A DNA stretch of 64,000 nucleotides, taken from assembly GCA_944393005.1 (NCBI GenBank), contig CALXYO010000001.1, positions 62,001 to 126,000 of the forward strand, read 5' to 3'. Position numbers and translations under genes: made by a program. The stretch comes from an uncultured Spirochaetales bacterium (GTDB lineage: Bacteria > Spirochaetota > Spirochaetia > Sphaerochaetales > Sphaerochaetaceae). The notes below the pieces were generated by a model that saw nothing but the letters and a program-made list of their open reading frames with translations, did no database searches and was not told the DNA's origin. Position 1 is the stretch's first letter. Every line of letters starts with the position of its first letter. This document shows positions 24,275-33,690 of the stretch, in pieces.

Positions 24275-25450
24275 ATGAACAAAAAACAGATACTCGCAGT
24301 TCTGCTTCTGGGCTCATTCTTCATTGTACTGTACACATTCCTCCAGAATTTCACATCTGCACTGAGTGATGTCACCTCATTTCTCTCCACTGGCTTCACG
24401 ACGATCACACTCGGCTTCATAACAGCTTTCATCCTCAACATACCGGTCAGTTTCATTGAAAGACTGATAGGAAAGACGAAAGGAAACGGAATTCTGAAGA
24501 AATACAGCAGGGTTTTCTCCATTGTGATATCCCTTGTATGTCTCATCGCGCTGTGTGCCGCGCTGCTGATGTTCATCATCCCGTCCCTCACCCAGGCTGT
24601 AGGCACTCTCGTCTCTTCAATTGACAGCCTCATATACAAGCTGAACACTTCAGCAGAAGGAGGAACACAGCTTGCCGATCTTGTTGAAGATCTCCTGGCA
24701 TGGCTCGGCATGAGCATTGAGGAAGCAGAAGAAATGGTCACATCCTATCTGAAGGACAGCTCACCTGCCTTCATAAGGACAACGATAAACACGATAATGC
24801 TCACAGTGTCGTCCATCGTGACATTCTTCATCGCTCTCATTTTCGCCGTTTATTTCATAAGTTCCAAGGAACTGCTTTCCCGTCACGTGAAAACACTCAT
24901 CTCGCTTGTCTTCAGCGATAAGACCGTGAACAGGATGATCCACATCGCCAGTCTAGCGAACAGCGCATTCTCCCGCTTCATAAGCGCACAGGTGACGGAA
25001 GCCGCCATAATAGGAAGTCTCTGCACAGCCGGAATGCTCATCTTCCGCCTTCCGGATGCAGCGGCAGTGGGCGTGCTCACCGGCATAACCGCCCTCGTCC
25101 CGGTATACGGGGCATATGCGGGAGCCGTCTTCGGAGCCCTGATCATTGCCGCATCCTCGCCTCTCAAGGCGGTTTTCTTCATTGTATTCATAATCATCCT
25201 GCAGCAGCTGGAGGGCAACCTCATATATCCGAAGGTCGTCGGAGGATCAATGGGCCTGCCATCCGTATACACATTCACCCTCGTCACCCTCTCAGGTGCG
25301 CTTTTCGGCATTGCGGGCATGCTCTTCGTCATACCGCTCGGCTCGATCTGTTTCACTCTGCTGAAGGAATACAGGGTATCGAAGCATGCTGAGAAAGAAA
25401 AATGCATCATGAGTGGAAAAGACAGGGAAAAGCCGTCAGGACCGGTGTAA
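24275..25450 (+). CDS. AI-2E/PerM-family membrane permease
   Basis: 391 residues, about eight membrane helices: two at the N-terminus, a long extracytoplasmic helical region (~85-170), then the conserved C-terminal block with VTEAAIIGSLCTAGMLIFRLPDAAAVGVLTGITALVPVYGAYAGA and QLEGNLIYPKVVGGSMGLPS. The family includes TqsA (AI-2 export), PerM and sodium/proton antiporter-like members, so the substrate is open. There is no Shine-Dalgarno; promoter position implies a leaderless mRNA. A basic tail ends the protein. Confidence 0.88.
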   Translation: MNKKQILAVLLLGSFFIVLYTFLQNFTSALSDVTSFLSTGFTTITLGFITAFILNIPVSFIERLIGKTKGNGILKKYSRVFSIVISLVCLIALCAALLMFIIPSLTQAVGTLVSSIDSLIYKLNTSAEGGTQLADLVEDLLAWLGMSIEEAEEMVTSYLKDSSPAFIRTTINTIMLTVSSIVTFFIALIFAVYFISSKELLSRHVKTLISLVFSDKTVNRMIHIASLANSAFSRFISAQVTEAAIIGSLCTAGMLIFRLPDAAAVGVLTGITALVPVYGAYAGAVFGALIIAASSPLKAVFFIVFIIILQQLEGNLIYPKVVGGSMGLPSVYTFTLVTLSGALFGIAGMLFVIPLGSICFTLLKEYRVSKHAEKEKCIMSGKDREKPSGPV

Positions 25451-25481
25451 AAACAGCATATGAATATTTGATACGAATTGT

Positions 25482-25510
25482 TTGCCAAAGAAAAAATTTA
25501 ATGTTATCAT
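25482..25510 (+). promoter_or_regulatory. Probable greA promoter
   Basis: TTGCCA (25482-25487), 17-bp spacer, TATCAT (25505-25510), five of six matches each. Start predicted near 25517, upstream of the hairpin at 25525. The space between that hairpin and the greA ribosome site holds no better promoter. Confidence 0.6.
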
Positions 25511-25524
25511 TATGTTGTAAACAG

Positions 25525-25556
25525 CCGAGCAGGAATGCCCTGCCCGGTTTGTTTTT
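25525..25556 (+). terminator. Intrinsic terminator in the greA leader
   Basis: CCGAGCAGG (25525-25533) pairs with CCTGCCCGG (25539-25547) with one internal A-C mismatch and a five-base loop, then TTTGTTTTT. It also serves as the end of the upstream permease transcript. Being between the best promoter and the greA start, it should produce a ~40-nt leader RNA unless read through. Confidence 0.75.
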
Positions 25557-25595
25557 CGATTATCCGGAATAAAAAAATTTAAGGAGAGTTTGTGT

Positions 25596-28289
25596 ATGAG
25601 AAGCAACTCCATTACAAAAATACTGAAGGAAGACAGGGATTTCTCAAAGGCTGAGCTTGCCTCATTCCCGACTGACAGCTTCCTTGAAATCGACAAGTGC
25701 GCGAACAAGCTTGACTACGAAGACCTGAGCGAGCTTTCAGCAAAGGCGCTTGAGATCACGGGTGAGAGGGAGAATTCCGTCTATGCACGCTATGTGCTTG
25801 GCACGATCGCATTCATCCGCCGTCCCCATGAAGACAACATAATAATGCAGAACCTTCTTATCTCTTTCTATGACAATCATAACTGGACTGTCGTGGAATT
25901 CCTCTGCCGCAAGATCCTTTCATACAGCGAGAACAAGCTCGCACTGCGCATACTTGCCGACTGCTATGAGGAAGAAGGCCGTGATGAGGAGAGATGGGGC
26001 ATTCTTGAAAGACTCGTCAAGGTCGACTTCGAGGAAAAAAAGATCACAAAGAACCTTGCAGATCATTTCATGGAAAAAGGAGACAAGGACAAGGCCCTCC
26101 TCTATTACCGCCGTGCTCTGACACGCTACATAAGCGCAAAGGATGCGGAGGGGGTGAAGAACATGTGGTCAGTCCTGCTTTCCATCCAGAACGATGACTT
26201 CGGCTATTTCCTCGGCATCGGTGAAAAGGTCTCGGCATCAATCAGCAAGGCGCTTGCAATCGAGCTGCTTTCAGATCTTTACACTCATTTCGCAGGTGAT
26301 GTGAACAAGTCCATACAGATCCTGAAGAAGGCTCTTGAGATCGATCCTTCCGAGAAAAGACCGAGGGAAGAGCTCATCAAGGTATACAGGAAGAAGTATG
26401 AGAAGTCTGCACGCCTGGGCAAGTGCATCGAGCGTTCGGGTCTTGCAAATCCGGGGGAAGATGTGAACAAGGCGATAAGCTTCTTTGAAACCGACATCGG
26501 TTTCGATGTGGGCAGTTTCGTATACCAGAGAAGCACGAACAGGCTCGGCCTCATCCAGAGCATAAACGACAGGGAAGTCGTGGTTGCCTTCAACAAGGCC
26601 AGCAAGATTTCAATGTCACCCGACATGGCATTCAAGGCTCTCACTCCGCTTCCCAAGAACAATATCCTGGTTCTCAAGACAGCAATCCCCGCAAAGCTTG
26701 CCGCAAAGGTCAAGGCTGACACGCGCTGGGCTCTTGTGACTATCATGGAAAGCCGTAACAACAAGTGCTCTATCAAGGAGATCAAGGAAGAGCTTGTTCC
26801 TTCCGTCCTCACTGCATCTGAATGGGAGGATTTCAAGACAAAGTCGAAGAAGATCCTTCAGGAAGACCCTTACTTCTCCTCGATTGCAGGCGAGAATGAC
26901 ACCTACACTCTCAGGACAACTCCGATCACGCAGGAGGAGAAGCAGCTTGTCACATTCCTCGGCGAGAAGGATTTCTACGGCAGGATCAGGATTGCAAAGG
27001 AGTTCATCGCCCTTGATCTGGATACGGAGTCAGAGGCTTTCTCGGAGATGGTCAAGTATTTCAACAGCGAGCTTGCCAACATGAAGAACGGAGTCGATGA
27101 CAAAGTCATGGCATCCTTCCTGCTGCTTGACAATTTCAGGAACCAGCTCCATATCCCGACAGCGGTCATCGAGACCAGTGTTTCCTTCGCGGATCTTTAC
27201 AAGAACTGCGAGGACAAGATTGCAGTTTTCGATTCCATCAACAATGCCGATCTCAAGAAGAGCTATCTTGAGAACGTGATGAACTGCGACAAGAACTGGC
27301 CGGATGTGTTCAGGAAATGTTTTGCATACTACACCTATTCCTGGATTCCGAACATTCTCAAGGCAAACGGCAAGGAGAGCATCTATCTGGACATCCTCTC
27401 ATCCAGCGTACGCTCCTACAAGGAGAACGTCGATGTGTTCCTGTGGAACTACAAGAACGCAAGCGAGGCAGAGTGGACAAAGGCCGGCATAAGTGCCGAT
27501 GAACTCATCCTCACCCTTCTCCTCGTTCTTGACTATACCGCATCCCTGATTGATGTGAAGAAGGATGTCAGCGAGAACAAGAAGAGAAAGGATCTTGTCG
27601 TGAACTACCTCTTCAGGGAAAAGCAGATCTACAAGGCTCTCAGAAACGGTGATGAGAGTTTTGCAACCAAGATCTATTCGATCATCGCCAATGACAGAAA
27701 CATCGACAAGGGACTGGTGATCGAGGTCAAGCATTTCATCGGCGAGCTTTATCCGAACTTCACATTCTTTGATGACCAGCACATCACAATCGATGAGGAC
27801 AGCCTCATCCCGATGGGCTTCCTGTGCACGAAAAAGGCTCTTGATGAGAAGATAAAGGAAAAAGATCACATCGAGCATGTCGAACTTCAGGAAGTCGCAA
27901 GCGAGATCGCCGATGCGAGAGCACTTGGAGACCTCAGGGAGAATGCTGAATACCAGTACGGCAAGGACAAACAGAAGAACCTCAATGCAAGGCTCAGAAC
28001 CCTTACCGATGAAATTGAGAAGGCCCAGGTCATCACTCCGGACATGGTCAATGATTCGAAGATCAGTTTCGGAACCGAAGTCACCCTTCATGACAATCTG
28101 CAGGACAAGGACATCACCTACACCATTCTCGGCCAGTGGGAGTCCGACCCTGACAACGGAATACTGAACTTCAAGACACCGCTCGGGATGAAGCTTCTGA
28201 ACAAGACTGTAGGCGATGAACTTGACTTCTCGATCAACGGCAATCCGTACAGCTACAAGGTGCTTTCCATCAGGACCGCTTCCTTCTGA
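25596..28289 (+). CDS. greA: Transcript cleavage factor GreA fused to a large N-terminal helical-repeat region
   Basis: 897 residues, against ~158 for normal GreA. Residues ~1-300 contain TPR-like helices (AKALEITGERENSVYARYVLG, LLISFYDNHNWTVVEFLCRKIL, ALLYYRRALTRY, SIQILKKALEIDPSEKRPREEL). The middle ~300-740 is less clear and mostly helical. The C-terminal ~155 residues are a full GreA: coiled coil with the catalytic tip GDLRENAEYQYGKDKQ and the FKBP-like domain (FGTEVTLHDN to SINGNPYSYKVLSI). GreA rescues backtracked RNA polymerase. The long form is known from Borrelia and Treponema. ATG 25596 has AAGGAG nine bases upstream. Convergent 20-bp overlap with murJ. Confidence 0.94.
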   Translation: MRSNSITKILKEDRDFSKAELASFPTDSFLEIDKCANKLDYEDLSELSAKALEITGERENSVYARYVLGTIAFIRRPHEDNIIMQNLLISFYDNHNWTVVEFLCRKILSYSENKLALRILADCYEEEGRDEERWGILERLVKVDFEEKKITKNLADHFMEKGDKDKALLYYRRALTRYISAKDAEGVKNMWSVLLSIQNDDFGYFLGIGEKVSASISKALAIELLSDLYTHFAGDVNKSIQILKKALEIDPSEKRPREELIKVYRKKYEKSARLGKCIERSGLANPGEDVNKAISFFETDIGFDVGSFVYQRSTNRLGLIQSINDREVVVAFNKASKISMSPDMAFKALTPLPKNNILVLKTAIPAKLAAKVKADTRWALVTIMESRNNKCSIKEIKEELVPSVLTASEWEDFKTKSKKILQEDPYFSSIAGENDTYTLRTTPITQEEKQLVTFLGEKDFYGRIRIAKEFIALDLDTESEAFSEMVKYFNSELANMKNGVDDKVMASFLLLDNFRNQLHIPTAVIETSVSFADLYKNCEDKIAVFDSINNADLKKSYLENVMNCDKNWPDVFRKCFAYYTYSWIPNILKANGKESIYLDILSSSVRSYKENVDVFLWNYKNASEAEWTKAGISADELILTLLLVLDYTASLIDVKKDVSENKKRKDLVVNYLFREKQIYKALRNGDESFATKIYSIIANDRNIDKGLVIEVKHFIGELYPNFTFFDDQHITIDEDSLIPMGFLCTKKALDEKIKEKDHIEHVELQEVASEIADARALGDLRENAEYQYGKDKQKNLNARLRTLTDEIEKAQVITPDMVNDSKISFGTEVTLHDNLQDKDITYTILGQWESDPDNGILNFKTPLGMKLLNKTVGDELDFSINGNPYSYKVLSIRTASF

Positions 28290-29781
28290 GCTGCGAAAGG
28301 AAATCAACACGGCAGATCACATACATGATCACAGTGACTGCCGCGAATGAAAGCCCGCTCAGGCATGTCCTGATGAAATTTGCAAGTGTGGAGCCTGTCT
28401 CATAGAATGACGGGTTCCATATTTTATATCCCGCGCACAGTATGATCAGCGGCAGGTTTATGAGTGTCAGCCTCAGAAGCTGCCTGAAAAGTTTTCCGTA
28501 TTCAAATTCCCTTACAAAAGCAAAGAGTATCAGTGCACCGGAAAGGGATGAGAAGATATAGCTGATTGCAAGGGATGAAACCCCGTAACCGCATCTTATG
28601 AAGAAAAGCGTGAGCACCAGATCTGTGATTGTGACAAGTGCAGATACAATCAGGTTGGTGTAATATCTGTTTATGCTGAACATATAGCGCTGCAGGATTG
28701 AATAGAACGACAGGGGCAGCATCGCTATGAGGTAGAAATTAAGAACACCGGCAGTCAGATACGTATCTTCAAGCGTGAATGCGCCTTTCTGCAGGACGAC
28801 TGCAACGCATTCCCTGCTCAGTGTCAGAAGTATGAGCGCTGACGGCAGGAGGAATGTATACAGATACCCCATCGATCTGCAAAGAAGACCTGCCCTTTCC
28901 TTTTCGTCTGACGCCTGTGAGAACTGGGGGGAATAGACTGCTGCGATTGATGCGAAGAAAACTCCATATGGAGCCTGATAGAAAATAACGGCATTGCTGA
29001 ATGCTGTCACTGAACCTTCCGCAAGGCTTGATGCCAGATAAAGTGTGATCGTCTGTGAAACTATGGCAATGATGCTGCTGATGCTGGATGGAAGCCAGTG
29101 TGAAAGCACACAGCGGAAATCGGGAGATGAGAAGGAAAAGTCAAATCGGAAGCGGAGAGAAAGTTTCCTGAAGCTGTAATAAACAACCAGAAACTGGGCA
29201 GCCGAGCCTGCTATCACACCGGCGGCCATTGAATAATAGCTCAGTTTCCCGCTCAGCAGAGGAAGGGAGACAAGTATTCCAAGTGTGAAGAAGATCGGTG
29301 CGATGCTTGATGCGATGAATCTCCCGCGCGTCTGGAGTATCGTGCTGACAAGCGTGGACAGCGAGATGAAGAAAAGAAAAAGAGTGAAATAAGGAAGAAG
29401 AGATGCGGCGATTCCTGTCCTGTATTCATCACTGAAGCCGGAAATGAGTTTTATGAGAAATTCTGAAAAGAAAATGGAAAGGATGAACAGCAGGAGAAAG
29501 ATCAGAAGCAGGAAGCTCACAAGCTGGCTGTACAGCCTGCTGCTTCTTTCCCTGTCCTGTGTGAATGATGAGAAAAGCGGAAGATAGGACTGACAAAGAG
29601 AGCCTTCGGCAAAGAGCTTCCTGAAATTGTTGGGAATATTGTATGCGAAGTTGATCGCATCGCTCAGTGCACCAGCGCCGAAAAACACGGCGAGTGCCCT
29701 GCTCTTCAATATTCCCAGCAGTCTTGAGATGAAGGTCGAAGCCATCATCACAAGGGACGATGACTCACTCTTTCTTTCCAT
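28270..29781 (-). CDS. murJ: Lipid II flippase MurJ (MviN)
   Basis: 503 residues, about 14 membrane helices. Moves lipid-linked peptidoglycan precursor across the inner membrane. The family N-terminus is clear: STFISRLLGILKSRALAVFFGAGALSDAINFAYNIPNNFRKLFAEGSL, then YLPLFSSF. It is the last gene of the rimP-to-murJ run; its start overlaps tgt by 17 bp, with GGAA seven bases upstream. The ATG ATG at codons 12-13 is an alternative start. Its 3' end overlaps greA convergently. Confidence 0.94.
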   Translation of the reverse strand: MERKSESSSLVMMASTFISRLLGILKSRALAVFFGAGALSDAINFAYNIPNNFRKLFAEGSLCQSYLPLFSSFTQDRERSSRLYSQLVSFLLLIFLLLFILSIFFSEFLIKLISGFSDEYRTGIAASLLPYFTLFLFFISLSTLVSTILQTRGRFIASSIAPIFFTLGILVSLPLLSGKLSYYSMAAGVIAGSAAQFLVVYYSFRKLSLRFRFDFSFSSPDFRCVLSHWLPSSISSIIAIVSQTITLYLASSLAEGSVTAFSNAVIFYQAPYGVFFASIAAVYSPQFSQASDEKERAGLLCRSMGYLYTFLLPSALILLTLSRECVAVVLQKGAFTLEDTYLTAGVLNFYLIAMLPLSFYSILQRYMFSINRYYTNLIVSALVTITDLVLTLFFIRCGYGVSSLAISYIFSSLSGALILFAFVREFEYGKLFRQLLRLTLINLPLIILCAGYKIWNPSFYETGSTLANFIRTCLSGLSFAAVTVIMYVICRVDFLSQLRRKRS

Positions 29782-30898
29782 AGAATCGTTCCAGATATTC
29801 CTTCTTGAAACTGACGAACGTGCCGTTTCTGATGGATGCCTTGATTCTTTCCATCAGGTTGTAAAGATACGTGAGGTTATGCTCGGTTGCAAGCATTGCC
29901 CCGAATATTTCGTTGCACTTGATGAGATGATGGACATATGCCCTCGTATACTTTGTGCAGGCAGTGCATGTGCAGCCTTCCTGAATCGGCCTCATATCGA
30001 ATTTATGCACGGCCTTCTTCATTGTAATGACACCGTCATCAGTGAAGAGTCCTCCGTTACGGGCCATGCGGGTTGCGAGAACGCAGTCAAAGAGGTCGAT
30101 TCCGTTTGCAACGCATTCGAAGATATAGTCCGGGGAACCGATGCCCATGACGTAGCGTGGCTTTTCCTTCGTTATGTATTCGCTTGTATAGCCGAGGAAG
30201 TCATTGAACATGTTCTTGCTTTCTCCAACTGAAAGACCGCCGATCGCCACACCCGGGAAATCCATATCGCTTATGGTGAGTGCGCTTTCCCTGCGCAGAT
30301 CCTGATAGAAGTTGCCCTGTACTATGCCGAAGAGATTTCCCCTGAACTGCTCGCCGAGCCGGTTTCTCTCCTCCAGAGAACGCTCTGCCCAGAGCTTCGT
30401 TACCCTCCATGCCTCCTTCGCATTCCTGTACTCGATGTCGGGAGGTGTGCACACATCGAGAACCATTGCGATGTCACTGCCGAAAACCGACTGGATATCG
30501 ACAACCTTCTCCGGTGTGAAAACATGACGGGAACCGTCGATATGGCTCTGGAAAGTGACTCCGCTGTCCTTCACCTTTCTCAGCCCCGAGAGGGAAAACA
30601 CCTGGAAACCGCCGGAGTCCGTGAGTATGTTGCCGTCCCACGAGCAGAACTCATGAAGACCGCCGAACTGTCTGATGACATCAAGCCCCGGTCTCAGATA
30701 CACATGATAGGTGTTTGCGAGAATGAGTCTGTAGCCGATATCCTTTATCTTGTCATGATACATGGCCTTCACTGTCGCATTTGTGCCTACCGGCATGAAG
30801 GCCGGAGTCTCAACCCTTCCGTGCGGAAGATCGATATAGCCCAGACGGGCATTGCTGTCCTTGTCCTGTAATGTACATGTATAAATTTTCTTATGCAT
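29765..30898 (-). CDS. tgt: tRNA-guanine transglycosylase
   Basis: 377 residues. Exchanges guanine-34 for preQ1 in tRNAs with GUN anticodons. TIM barrel with ETPAFMPVGTNATVKAM, ILANTYHVYLRPG, DSGGFQVFSL (catalytic Asp), GIVQGNFYQDLR, GGLSVGE and RYVMGIGSPDYI. The C-terminal zinc site is CTCTAC plus H (CTCTACTKYTRAYVHHLIKC). The insertion partner queA is in the same window (53523). It overlaps lptG by eight bases and murJ by 17. Confidence 0.97.
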   Translation of the reverse strand: MHKKIYTCTLQDKDSNARLGYIDLPHGRVETPAFMPVGTNATVKAMYHDKIKDIGYRLILANTYHVYLRPGLDVIRQFGGLHEFCSWDGNILTDSGGFQVFSLSGLRKVKDSGVTFQSHIDGSRHVFTPEKVVDIQSVFGSDIAMVLDVCTPPDIEYRNAKEAWRVTKLWAERSLEERNRLGEQFRGNLFGIVQGNFYQDLRRESALTISDMDFPGVAIGGLSVGESKNMFNDFLGYTSEYITKEKPRYVMGIGSPDYIFECVANGIDLFDCVLATRMARNGGLFTDDGVITMKKAVHKFDMRPIQEGCTCTACTKYTRAYVHHLIKCNEIFGAMLATEHNLTYLYNLMERIKASIRNGTFVSFKKEYLERFYGKKE

Positions 30899-31976
30899 TT
30901 CCTGATCCGATCAATCTGATTATCAATGAGAGCACAAGTGTGCTCACGTTCGGTATGATAACAGAAAATATGGGTGCGATGATAGCCTGGCTGCACATTA
31001 TCGTGACAACCATCTCGCACACATAATACACAACTGCCGTGCAAAGTGACTGTATGATTGAGAAAAGAAAGACATTCTTCTTGAAGCGGTAGTTCATAAG
31101 AAGCGATATGAAGACAAGGGTGAAGATGGCAAGGGGCGAGAAAAGCCGTGAATAGAAATCGGTCTGGACTGAATACCACACTTCCCTGTCTATGACCTTC
31201 ATGCGCGCAAGATAGTCAAGCGCGTCGGAAATCGCCATGGTTGAGATGTTCCTCGACTGGTTGCGGAACATTGACGGCTGGAGAGTCAGCTCATCGGCAT
31301 CACAGGAATCGAAGAAGGACGCTGAAACGGTCGCATCATCAAGCACATCATATATCCTGCCTTCATTGAGCACCCAGTTGCCGTCCTCAAAATCCGCATA
31401 GGAAGCTTCCATCCTCCGTGTCAGGCTGTGGTTCTCATCAACCTCAATCACGTTGACGTCGAAAAGCCTCTGGCTGTTTTCCTCGTAATATGATGCGTTG
31501 ATTATATATCGTCCCTCCAGATCGCTGAGGCTTATGTCCCTGCTGTCCTGAGTAGAGCTCTGGCCGAAGAGTTCACGTGAAAGCCTGTCATGCTCGACCG
31601 AAGCATCTATGAGGACCGTTTCACTGAAGAGTGAGAAAAGCAGCGTGACAATGAGCGTCATGATCATTACCGTACCGCATACACGGCGATAGCTTATTCC
31701 GGCATTCAGCAGCATGATCATCTCGTTGTTGCTTTCCAGCTGGGAGAGGAAGAAAGTCGTGCCGAAAAGGAATGAGACGGATGATGCCATCATCAGGTAC
31801 TCAGGCGTACCGAGGACAGCAAGATAGAGGATCGTCATGAGATCAACCGAGTTCGTCACATAATTATTCATGGATGAGAACATGTTCACGGCTATGATGA
31901 GCAGCGTGCAGATCACCAGTGCTGCAAGGGATGTCCTCAGGATGGAGAATGCTATGTACCTGTCAAGAATTTTCAT
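30891..31976 (-). CDS. lptG: LptG-like permease (YjgP/YjgQ family)
   Basis: 361 residues. Three helices at each end (FSILRTSLAALVICTLLIIAV, YLMMASSVSFLFGTTFFLSQL, VMIMTLIVTLLFSLF near the N-terminus) flank a ~150-residue periplasmic beta-jellyroll, the family layout. With LptF and the LptB ATPase it extracts LPS or another envelope lipid from the inner membrane. GAGGAGG precedes the ATG, which overlaps lptF by four bases. F/G assignment is by gene order and is tentative. Confidence 0.88.
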   Translation of the reverse strand: MKILDRYIAFSILRTSLAALVICTLLIIAVNMFSSMNNYVTNSVDLMTILYLAVLGTPEYLMMASSVSFLFGTTFFLSQLESNNEMIMLLNAGISYRRVCGTVMIMTLIVTLLFSLFSETVLIDASVEHDRLSRELFGQSSTQDSRDISLSDLEGRYIINASYYEENSQRLFDVNVIEVDENHSLTRRMEASYADFEDGNWVLNEGRIYDVLDDATVSASFFDSCDADELTLQPSMFRNQSRNISTMAISDALDYLARMKVIDREVWYSVQTDFYSRLFSPLAIFTLVFISLLMNYRFKKNVFLFSIIQSLCTAVVYYVCEMVVTIMCSQAIIAPIFSVIIPNVSTLVLSLIIRLIGSGNA

Positions 31977-33247
31977 GAAGTCCTCCTCTTCAGGAAAAGC
32001 AGGATGAGACCTGCAGCAATCATGACGGCATCGGCAATATACATGAGGATTCCGGCGTTGAATGAGTAATCGAAAATCTTCAGCTGGCTGAAGAAAAGGA
32101 TGTACCAGTAGGATACGGCAATAAGAAGACTGAGGCCGAAACCTACGAGACGTCCGTGCTTTATTTTGATGAGGCTGAGAGGAAGTGTTGCAACCGTCAG
32201 GGCAAGCGGCGCAAGTGCAAGTGCGAACTTCTTGTTGAATTCCGCTGAATAATACTGGTAATAGAACTGTATCGGCTCATCATCCCCCAGGGCTTCAAGA
32301 CGGTTCATCTCCCGTTCAAGCGAATCTTCCTTCATCTCAAGATCCTCTACATGTTCAAGAGACACCACATCTGAGGCGAGTCTCATGAGACCTTCCTCTC
32401 TCTGTCTGTGGAATTCCTCCACGTCCCTGTCCCTCATTTCCCTGCGGCTCTCCATGAGAGGCCACAGTTCCCTGTTTGAGAGGTTTGAAGGATCACTGCT
32501 GGTGAGGGACGGCACCTGATCTGAGAAATCGAGATACATGACTGCCCTTTCGCTGTCACTCAGCATCGATGAGTTTATATTGTCCTCACTGAGCAGCAGA
32601 CGGGCATCATCAAGAGAGAGAGCATAGATGAAGTTTGCCGGATCTATGAGTTCCAGCTTTCCACGCGGGCTTGTGACACTCATGTAGGGTTCGCTGCTGT
32701 TTGTGAAAAGGATTATATTGCTGATCTCATCACCTTCAACATCCCCGTTCCTCATGACGACATCACCGACCGCATTTGTCGTGTCGGGAGTTATCTCGAA
32801 GGTGGGAAGATCCCTCATCACGTTTGTCAGCATCTCCTGATACGTCCTGCTGCTTAGCGGCATGAGGTAGTCCGAGATATAGAATGTGAGAAGGCAGAGT
32901 GCAATGGAGAGGATTATGAGAACTTTATACACCCTTGTCAGGTTTATTCCGCTTGAACGCAGTGCCATGAGCTCATTGTTGGCACCAAGATCACCCAGGA
33001 CCATTGAAGATGCGGAAAGTGTCGCAAATGGCACAACATACTGCAGGAACTGAGGAACAGCGCTAAGGACAAGAATGATGATTGTCTTTATATCAACATT
33101 CTTCAGAAGAACCTGCTGGACCAGCAGAAGAATCTGGTTGATGAAAAATATGAAGAAGAAGAACATGAACGAGACAAGGAAATTCAGAATGAATTCCCTT
33201 GCCACATGAAAATCAAGTAAGAAAAACCGAGCTCTTCTACCCCTCAA
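31973..33247 (-). CDS. lptF: LptF-like permease (YjgP/YjgQ family)
   Basis: 424 residues. Family layout as in its neighbour: N-terminal helices (FILNFLVSFMFFFFIFFINQILLLV), the conserved NNELMALRSSGINLTRVYKVL cytoplasmic segment, a long charged periplasmic region with a predicted coiled coil (~255-310), and C-terminal helices. The start is probably TTG 33247 with GGAG eight bases before it; a GTG at codon 16 is an alternative with no ribosome site. Whether the cargo is LPS depends on the lineage, as some spirochaetes lack LPS. Confidence 0.88.
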   Translation of the reverse strand: MRGRRARFFLLDFHVAREFILNFLVSFMFFFFIFFINQILLLVQQVLLKNVDIKTIIILVLSAVPQFLQYVVPFATLSASSMVLGDLGANNELMALRSSGINLTRVYKVLIILSIALCLLTFYISDYLMPLSSRTYQEMLTNVMRDLPTFEITPDTTNAVGDVVMRNGDVEGDEISNIILFTNSSEPYMSVTSPRGKLELIDPANFIYALSLDDARLLLSEDNINSSMLSDSERAVMYLDFSDQVPSLTSSDPSNLSNRELWPLMESRREMRDRDVEEFHRQREEGLMRLASDVVSLEHVEDLEMKEDSLEREMNRLEALGDDEPIQFYYQYYSAEFNKKFALALAPLALTVATLPLSLIKIKHGRLVGFGLSLLIAVSYWYILFFSQLKIFDYSFNAGILMYIADAVMIAAGLILLFLKRRTS

Positions 33248-33249
33248 TT

Positions 33250-33690
33250 TCAGACTCCGGTGGAGCCGTAGCCCCCGCTTCCGCGCTCTGTCTCGCTCAG
33301 ACTGCTGACAACTTCGTACCTGACGGACTCAACTTTTGCGAAGACGAACTGCGCGATCCTCTCTCCGTGGTTCACGGTGAAGTCGTTCTTTGAATGATTG
33401 ATGAGGACTACACCGACCTGTCCGCGGTAGTCGCTGTCAATCGTACCCGGCGTATTGAGAACGGTTATGCCCTTTTTGAGGGCAAGGCCGGAACGGGGAC
33501 GCACCTGGATTTCAAAGCCTTCAGGAATTTCCACGGCAATGCCGGTCGGAATGAGCTTCGCCTCCCCGCTTTTAATAACAACGGGCCCATCAGGAAGACA
33601 GGCCCGCACATCAGCACCGGCAGCTCCGCGGCTTTCAAAGCTGGGAACTGCAGCGCCTTCCTGAAGGGTAATCTTTACCACTTCACTCAT
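33250..33690 (-). CDS. dut: dUTP diphosphatase
   Basis: 146 residues. Trimeric dUTPase with all five motifs: AGADVRA, RPRSGLALKKG, GTIDSDYRGQVGVVL, GERIAQFVF and the C-terminal RGSGGYGSTG that closes over the substrate. It prevents uracil incorporation into DNA. ATGA overlap with pnp and only two bases before the lptF start codon. Confidence 0.97.
   Translation of the reverse strand: MSEVVKITLQEGAAVPSFESRGAAGADVRACLPDGPVVIKSGEAKLIPTGIAVEIPEGFEIQVRPRSGLALKKGITVLNTPGTIDSDYRGQVGVVLINHSKNDFTVNHGERIAQFVFAKVESVRYEVVSSLSETERGSGGYGSTGV

Noticed and set aside
27399..28310. 303-codon antisense ORF inside greA
   Set aside because: It lies opposite a clearly conserved GreA domain; long reverse ORFs are common in this codon usage and no domain is visible.
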